From positions 116,375 through 180,374 of the forward strand of contig NZ_SUKC01000010.1 of NCBI RefSeq assembly GCF_005047635.1: a stretch of 64,000 bases of DNA, given 5' to 3'. This document shows, one piece after another, positions 60,055 to 64,000 of this stretch. Both the position numbers and the translations under genes were made by a program. Below the pieces are notes generated by a model. The model ran no database searches. It had not been told where the DNA came from and saw only the letters and a list, made by a program, of their open reading frames with translations. The DNA comes from Arthrobacter sp. CAU 1506 (lineage in GTDB: Bacteria > Actinomycetota > Actinomycetes > Actinomycetales > Micrococcaceae). The stretch's first letter is position 1; every line of letters begins with the position of its first letter.

Positions 60055-62032
60055 GGTTTGCTCCTGGCGATGCGGATTCAACAGTGTCGGGCAGTCGGGC
60101 GCAGAAGACGGCTCCGGGGCCGCCCGGCCGTCCGGGATCCGCCACCCAGACATCCCCGCCGCGGCGGCGTGCGAGCCGGCGGATCAGCGACAAGCCGAAG
60201 CCTTGGCCATGGATGTCCGGCAGTTCGGCCGAATGGGCCTCGGCCATCGGCGAATCTGCCGCCCACGTCACCGACTCCGACGGTTCCGCCGGGCCCGCCG
60301 CGGGTTCGTTCCGCAAGCCGCTCGGTGCCGGTTCGTTCCGCAAGCCGTTCGCCGTCGGTCCATTCCGCGAGCCGCCCGCCGTCGAGAAGCCGTCGGTGAA
60401 GATCCGCTCAACGCCGGAGCCGTCGTCGCCCACGCCCCCGCCATCGGCGAGCCCGGGCAGCCCCTCGCCGGAGTCCGCGACCACCAGATGCAGCGTTCCG
60501 CCGCCGTCGGTCAGTTCGTCCATAATCTCCACCTCCACCCAGCGGTCCGGGTCGCTGCCGTGCACTGCCGCGCGGACGGCATTGTCCACCAGGTTCCCGA
60601 TCACGGTGGTCACGTCCTGCGGGTCGGTAACCCGGCCGCGGACCAGCGTTTCCGGACCCACCCGGAGCGTCACTCCGCGCTCGGCGGCCTCCATGCTCTT
60701 GGCGCCGATGAAAGCCTGCAAGTACGGATCCTGCAGCAGTTCGGCCTGCTCCGCGGGGTAGTTCAGCGGGCCGGTCTGCATGATCGACGTGAGGTAGTCC
60801 TGCGCCTGGTCGGGGTGCCCCGTGGCCAGCAAGCCGGAGATCGTGTGCAGCCGGTTGGCGAACTCGTGCCGTTGCGCGCGCAACGCAGTGCTCAGCGCGC
60901 CGACGGCGTCCAGTTGCCGGGTCAGGGACTGCACCGCCGTGCGGTCGCGCAACATGATCACCCATCCCAGCTCGGGGGCACGCGGAACATCGGGACCCGT
61001 GCCGGTGCCGGGGCGGTAGCCGCGTCGGCCGGGGGTGCGGCTGGCCTGCACCTCACGGGCGGAGAGGATCAGCACACGCGGGCCGACCACCAGTTCCACC
61101 GTGGGCGACTGCGGGTCGGCGGCATCAAGCAGGTGGCGCAGTGCCTCCGGCAGGCCGGATTCCTCAGAGCGGGATTTCCCCGGTCCGGGCAGTTGCAGCT
61201 GCTCCAGCGGCAGCCCCACCAGCTCGGCATCAATGGTGAAGCCCAGCAGCCGCTTGGCCTCGCGGTTGAATACGGTGATCCTGCGCTCGGCGGAAACGCC
61301 GATGACGCCCTCGTCCACGCCCCGCAGCACCGCCTCCTGGTCCTGGGTGAGGGCGGCAATCTCCTCGGGCTCTAGTCCCAGGGTCAGCCGCTTGAGCCGT
61401 CGGCCCAGCAGCAGCGATGCCGCCAGGCCAAGGGCCAGTGCCCCGGCAGTGGTGGCGGCGATGGGCAGGATGTTGCTGGCCAGAGACTGCAGTACGTCCT
61501 GGCTGGAGAACCCCACACTGACCTCGCCCACCACGGCTGCGGAACCGGGGGCGAACACGGGGACCTTGGCACGCGCCGAATGGCCCAGGGTGCCCTGTTC
61601 CTGTTCAGTGACCTCACGGCCGGCCAGCGCCTCCGAGGGGTCGGTGCTGACCATCCGGCCCAGCTCAGCCGGATTGGGATGCGCCAGCCGCAGGCCCGAA
61701 TCGTCCGTAATCACCACGAACAGCGCCCGGGTCCGCCGCCGGACGTCTTCGGCCTGGGCCTGCAGCGGTCCGGCCGCCAACGCCTGGGCGGACAGCTGCT
61801 CGGGGCCGGCCTGCGCCAAGGCGGCGGTTTCGGTGCGGATATCGCCCGAGGCCGCAACGGCGCGGGCCACCGCAAGAGCCTGGCGTTCCGCATCTTCGCC
61901 CAACCGCTGGTAGGTCAGCCAGCCCAGGATCACAGCGGAGAGCAGCAGCACCAGAGCCACCACGGCCACCTGGAGGAGCAGCATGCGCGCAGAGAACCCC
62001 ATCCGCGGACGACGGTCGCCCCGGTTCTCCAT
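60047..62032 (-). CDS. Sensor histidine kinase, CitA/DcuS-like, with extended ATP lid
   Basis: 661 residues. Two membrane segments (about 18-40 and 190-210) flank a sensor domain; a PAS domain follows (about 225-320), then the His box AQRHEFANRLHTISGLL and an ATPase domain (NLVDNAVRAA, DSGEGLPG, GQGFGLSLIRRL). Between the last two motifs lies an extra stretch of about 60 residues with RNEPA repeats (about 565-625) in place of a short lid loop. The start has GAGGCACC upstream. Control of the divergent citrate carrier is the likely job. Confidence 0.9.
   Translation of the reverse strand: MENRGDRRPRMGFSARMLLLQVAVVALVLLLSAVILGWLTYQRLGEDAERQALAVARAVAASGDIRTETAALAQAGPEQLSAQALAAGPLQAQAEDVRRRTRALFVVITDDSGLRLAHPNPAELGRMVSTDPSEALAGREVTEQEQGTLGHSARAKVPVFAPGSAAVVGEVSVGFSSQDVLQSLASNILPIAATTAGALALGLAASLLLGRRLKRLTLGLEPEEIAALTQDQEAVLRGVDEGVIGVSAERRITVFNREAKRLLGFTIDAELVGLPLEQLQLPGPGKSRSEESGLPEALRHLLDAADPQSPTVELVVGPRVLILSAREVQASRTPGRRGYRPGTGTGPDVPRAPELGWVIMLRDRTAVQSLTRQLDAVGALSTALRAQRHEFANRLHTISGLLATGHPDQAQDYLTSIMQTGPLNYPAEQAELLQDPYLQAFIGAKSMEAAERGVTLRVGPETLVRGRVTDPQDVTTVIGNLVDNAVRAAVHGSDPDRWVEVEIMDELTDGGGTLHLVVADSGEGLPGLADGGGVGDDGSGVERIFTDGFSTAGGSRNGPTANGLRNEPAPSGLRNEPAAGPAEPSESVTWAADSPMAEAHSAELPDIHGQGFGLSLIRRLARRRGGDVWVADPGRPGGPGAVFCARLPDTVESASPGANHD
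60303..60383. repeat. 27-bp tandem repeat inside the kinase gene
   Basis: Three units starting GGTTCGTTCCGCAAGCCG begin at 60303, 60330 and 60357, in frame (27 bases). They encode the RNEPA repeats in the ATP-lid region. Confidence 0.8.
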
Positions 62033-62193
62033 GGTGCCTCCCGGCGCGGCCTCGACGGCTGCGAGCTAAATGAGCAAAACGTGCGCAATAAGCAGTATGC
62101 ACCTGAACTGGGCTAAACCGCCATCCGTGACCCGCGCCACCCTAAAGTCTGTAGGGCCGGTCACACCGGCTGCGTTGAAACAAAGGAGTTGCT

Positions 62194-63693
62194 GTGCTGG
62201 TTTTTCTCGGCTTCGCAATGATCGCGGTCTTCATGGCGCTGATCATGACCAAGAAACTGACACCCGTTTTGGCCCTGATCATTGTGCCCACAATCTTCGG
62301 CCTCTTCGCCGGGGCAGGCCTCGGTCTGGGCGACATGGTCCTCGAGTCGATGAAGTCGCTGACGTCCACAGCAGCCCTGCTGATGTTCGCCATCATCTTC
62401 TTCGGCCTGATGATCGATGTCGGACTGTTCGACCCGCTGGTGCGCTTCATTTTGCGCACGCTGGGCAATGACCCGGCCAAGGTGGTGCTAGGCACTGCGG
62501 TGCTGGCCGCCGTCGTATCGCTGGACGGCGATGGGTCCACCACCTTCATTCTCACCACGGCCGCCATGCTGCCGATCTACCTGCGGCTGGGCATGAGCCC
62601 GGTGGTGCTGACCTGTGTGGCCGGCCTGGCCAACGGCACCATGAACATTGTTCCCTGGGGCGGCCCGACGGCACGTGCTGCTGCGGCGCTTGATGTCTCG
62701 CCCACCGACGTGTTCGTGCCGATGATCCCCTCCCTGCTGGCCGGCATGATCATTGTGATGGTGTTCGCCTGGACGCTCGGCCTGAGCGAGCGCAAGCGCC
62801 TGGCCGGCGGCAACCCGAAGGCCGCGGCCAAGGGCAGGCCCGACCTGTGGGCGGAAGCTGGGCAGAACAACGACGGCGGTGTTGGCACCTCCCGCGGCAA
62901 CGCTGGCTCGGTCTTCGGCGGCGGGCGCGGCGCCGGTGCGGGAAAGCCGGTTTCCGGCACCTCCCCGGCTGGCACGGCTCCGGCCGGCGGTTCGGTAGCC
63001 GTGTTGGAAGCCGAGGAGGACACGGCTGGCGGATCGCTGACCGATTCGGCCTTGGACCCCAACCGCTCCACCCTGCGCCCGAAGCTGTTCTGGTTCAACC
63101 TGGCGCTGACCGTGGCCGTCATGGTGATCCTGGTGCTGGACGTCGTCCCACTGGCCTACGTCTTCATGGTGGGCGCAGCCATCGCCTTGGTGGTCAACTT
63201 CCCGAACGTCAAGGAGCAGGCCACCCAGCTGGTTGCGCACGGCAAGAGCATCGTCGCCGTCGTCTCCATGGTGATGGCAGCGGGGGTCTTGACCGGCGTG
63301 CTCAACGGCACCGGCATGGTGGATGCCATGGCCGCCTGGCTGGTGGATATCATTCCGGATTCCATGGGCCCGTTCATGGCCGTCATCACCGGCTTGCTCA
63401 GCATCCCGATGACCTTCTTCATGAGCAACGACGCGTTCTACTTCGGCGTGCTGCCGGTGCTTAGTGAGACCGCCGCCCACTTCGGCATTGCCCCTGCCGA
63501 AATGGCGCGCGCCTCAATCACCGGCCAGCCGGTGCACATGCAGAGCCCGCTGGTTCCGGCCATCCTGCTGCTGGTCTCGCTGGCCAGCGTGGAACTGGGC
63601 GACCACCACAAGAAGGTGCTCTGGCGCGCGGCTATCGTCTCGCTGGTTATGCTGGCAGTCGGCATCCTGCTCGGCGCCATCCCCTGGGGCTGA
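62194..63693 (+). CDS. Citrate/metal symporter, CitMHS family
   Basis: 499 residues from GTG 62194 (AAAGGAG five bases before). About 11 hydrophobic segments. VSLDGDGSTTFILTTAAMLPIYL (about 107-130) and GLANGTMNIVPWGGPTARAAAAL (about 144-166) are the twin conserved motifs of CitM/CitH, which import metal-citrate complexes with protons. The loop at about 200-295 is rich in Gly/Ala/Ser, likely a non-conserved insertion. It is divergent from the sensor kinase by 160 bases, matching citrate-responsive CitA/CitB systems in other bacteria. Confidence 0.9.
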   Translation: MLVFLGFAMIAVFMALIMTKKLTPVLALIIVPTIFGLFAGAGLGLGDMVLESMKSLTSTAALLMFAIIFFGLMIDVGLFDPLVRFILRTLGNDPAKVVLGTAVLAAVVSLDGDGSTTFILTTAAMLPIYLRLGMSPVVLTCVAGLANGTMNIVPWGGPTARAAAALDVSPTDVFVPMIPSLLAGMIIVMVFAWTLGLSERKRLAGGNPKAAAKGRPDLWAEAGQNNDGGVGTSRGNAGSVFGGGRGAGAGKPVSGTSPAGTAPAGGSVAVLEAEEDTAGGSLTDSALDPNRSTLRPKLFWFNLALTVAVMVILVLDVVPLAYVFMVGAAIALVVNFPNVKEQATQLVAHGKSIVAVVSMVMAAGVLTGVLNGTGMVDAMAAWLVDIIPDSMGPFMAVITGLLSIPMTFFMSNDAFYFGVLPVLSETAAHFGIAPAEMARASITGQPVHMQSPLVPAILLLVSLASVELGDHHKKVLWRAAIVSLVMLAVGILLGAIPWG

Positions 63694-63707
63694 GCCAACA
63701 CCACAAC

Positions 63708-63761
63708 AACGACGGCGGCGCCTGGGTTCTGGTCATGACCAGCCCGGGCGCCTCCGTCGTT
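63708..63761 (+). terminator. Hairpin after the citrate carrier
   Basis: AACGACGGCGGCGCC-TGGG (63708-63726) pairs with CCCGGGCGCC-CCGTCGTT (63743-63761), with a few mismatches. The stem is shared with hairpins at 25757 and 36822. Confidence 0.65.
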
Positions 63762-63813
63762 CTAACGGCTCGCCTTGGCAGTCCCTGCGGAATCCGGTGA
63801 GCATCCGGATATT

Positions 63814-63882
63814 GAGCCATTTGACTGTGTTGGGAGCGTGCTAGCGATAAAAAACAATCTTTGGTGAACAGTTAAATGGCTC
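63814..63882. repeat. AT-rich inverted repeat at the right end
   Basis: GAGCCATTTGACTGT (63814-63828) and ACAGTTAAATGGCTC (63868-63882) match at 14 of 15 positions as an inverted repeat. The segment between is markedly A/T-rich (GATAAAAAACAATC). It may be an insertion-sequence end or its target. Confidence 0.5.
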
Positions 63883-64000
63883 ATCGGAATCGAGAGTGTA
63901 GATAGCGTTGGCGCGTCGGTTCCCGGATAGAGGTCGAGGTCTTCCGATGATGGAAGTTCTCACACTGCCCATCCGAAAGACCTCGACGTGTCCAACGCTA
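63878..64000 (+). mobile_element. Probable left end of an ISL3-like insertion sequence (partial)
   Basis: GGCTCATCGGAATC-type sequence resembles an ISL3 terminal repeat. Then GTCGAGGTCTTCCGAT (about 63937) is repeated in inverted form as ATCCGAAAGACCTCGAC (63971-63987), a hairpin often found ahead of transposase genes. GTG at 63988 would begin a transposase with VSNA, as some ISL3 transposases do (MSNAT). The rest is outside the window, so this is a tentative call. The base composition also drops in G+C here. Confidence 0.4.

Overview
The window is about 65% G+C with GTG/TTG starts, short leaders and several leaderless-looking genes. It carries a mycothiol-type maleylpyruvate isomerase and families typical of Actinobacteria (DUF1918, DUF503, IclR/MarR/PadR regulators). 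The gene set suggests a soil actinobacterium of the Micrococcaceae (Arthrobacter-like). I see no rRNA, tRNA or CRISPR. A probable insertion-sequence end starts at the right edge.

Layout. 1-9000 is mostly housekeeping: PspA with a membrane partner, a cold-shock protein, an acyl desaturase, an aldo/keto reductase, a hotdog thioesterase, DUF503, a MarR regulator divergent from a dinucleotide-binding reductase plus a luciferase-like flavin enzyme, an SDR and a NUDIX hydrolase. 9248-24618 is a catabolic island: an ABC importer (two permeases and an ATPase, no binding protein in the operon), a MarR regulator divergent from SDR / amidohydrolase / acyl-CoA dehydrogenase / MaoC hydratase, three tandem lipoprotein solute-binding proteins, an acyl-CoA synthetase, and a PadR regulator divergent from vanAB (vanillate O-demethylase). 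24845-32813 adds a maleylpyruvate isomerase, an MFS exporter, MetF, a LigM-type tetrahydrofolate-dependent O-demethylase and PutP. 33031-48323 holds a heterodimeric ABC exporter, an IclR regulator, a cobalamin adenosyltransferase, a BCCT transporter, a secreted M14 peptidase, a 3-hydroxybenzoate-4-hydroxylase-like flavoenzyme with its IclR regulator, small enzymes and BioY. 48747-57500 has a uracil-DNA glycosylase, an acetoacetate (SCOT plus thiolase) operon with a divergent IclR, a Gfo/Idh oxidoreductase, and an M20 amidohydrolase with two membrane proteins. 57674-63693 has a two-module Lrp regulator, a TRIC-like channel, a CitA/CitB-type two-component system and a CitMHS carrier.

How it fits together. 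The gene set MarR / SDR / amidohydrolase / MaoC / CoA ligase matches the couR-couNOM-couL system of Rhodococcus jostii, which removes the two-carbon side chain of p-hydroxycinnamates. Ferulate would then give vanillate, which can be demethylated here by two routes: VanAB (releasing formaldehyde) or LigM plus MetF (feeding methyl-THF). MobA-like hydroxylase also leads to protocatechuate. No ring-cleavage genes are visible in the window. A TTGA-N5-TCAA operator appears at four promoters and appears to tie the MarR regulator to transporter, binding protein, CoA ligase and beta-oxidation genes. Paired palindromes also link the PadR and two IclR regulators to their target operons.

Intergenic spaces are rich in strong bidirectional hairpins and tandem repeats. 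In two places the repeats duplicate the 3' end of the preceding gene, stop codon included.
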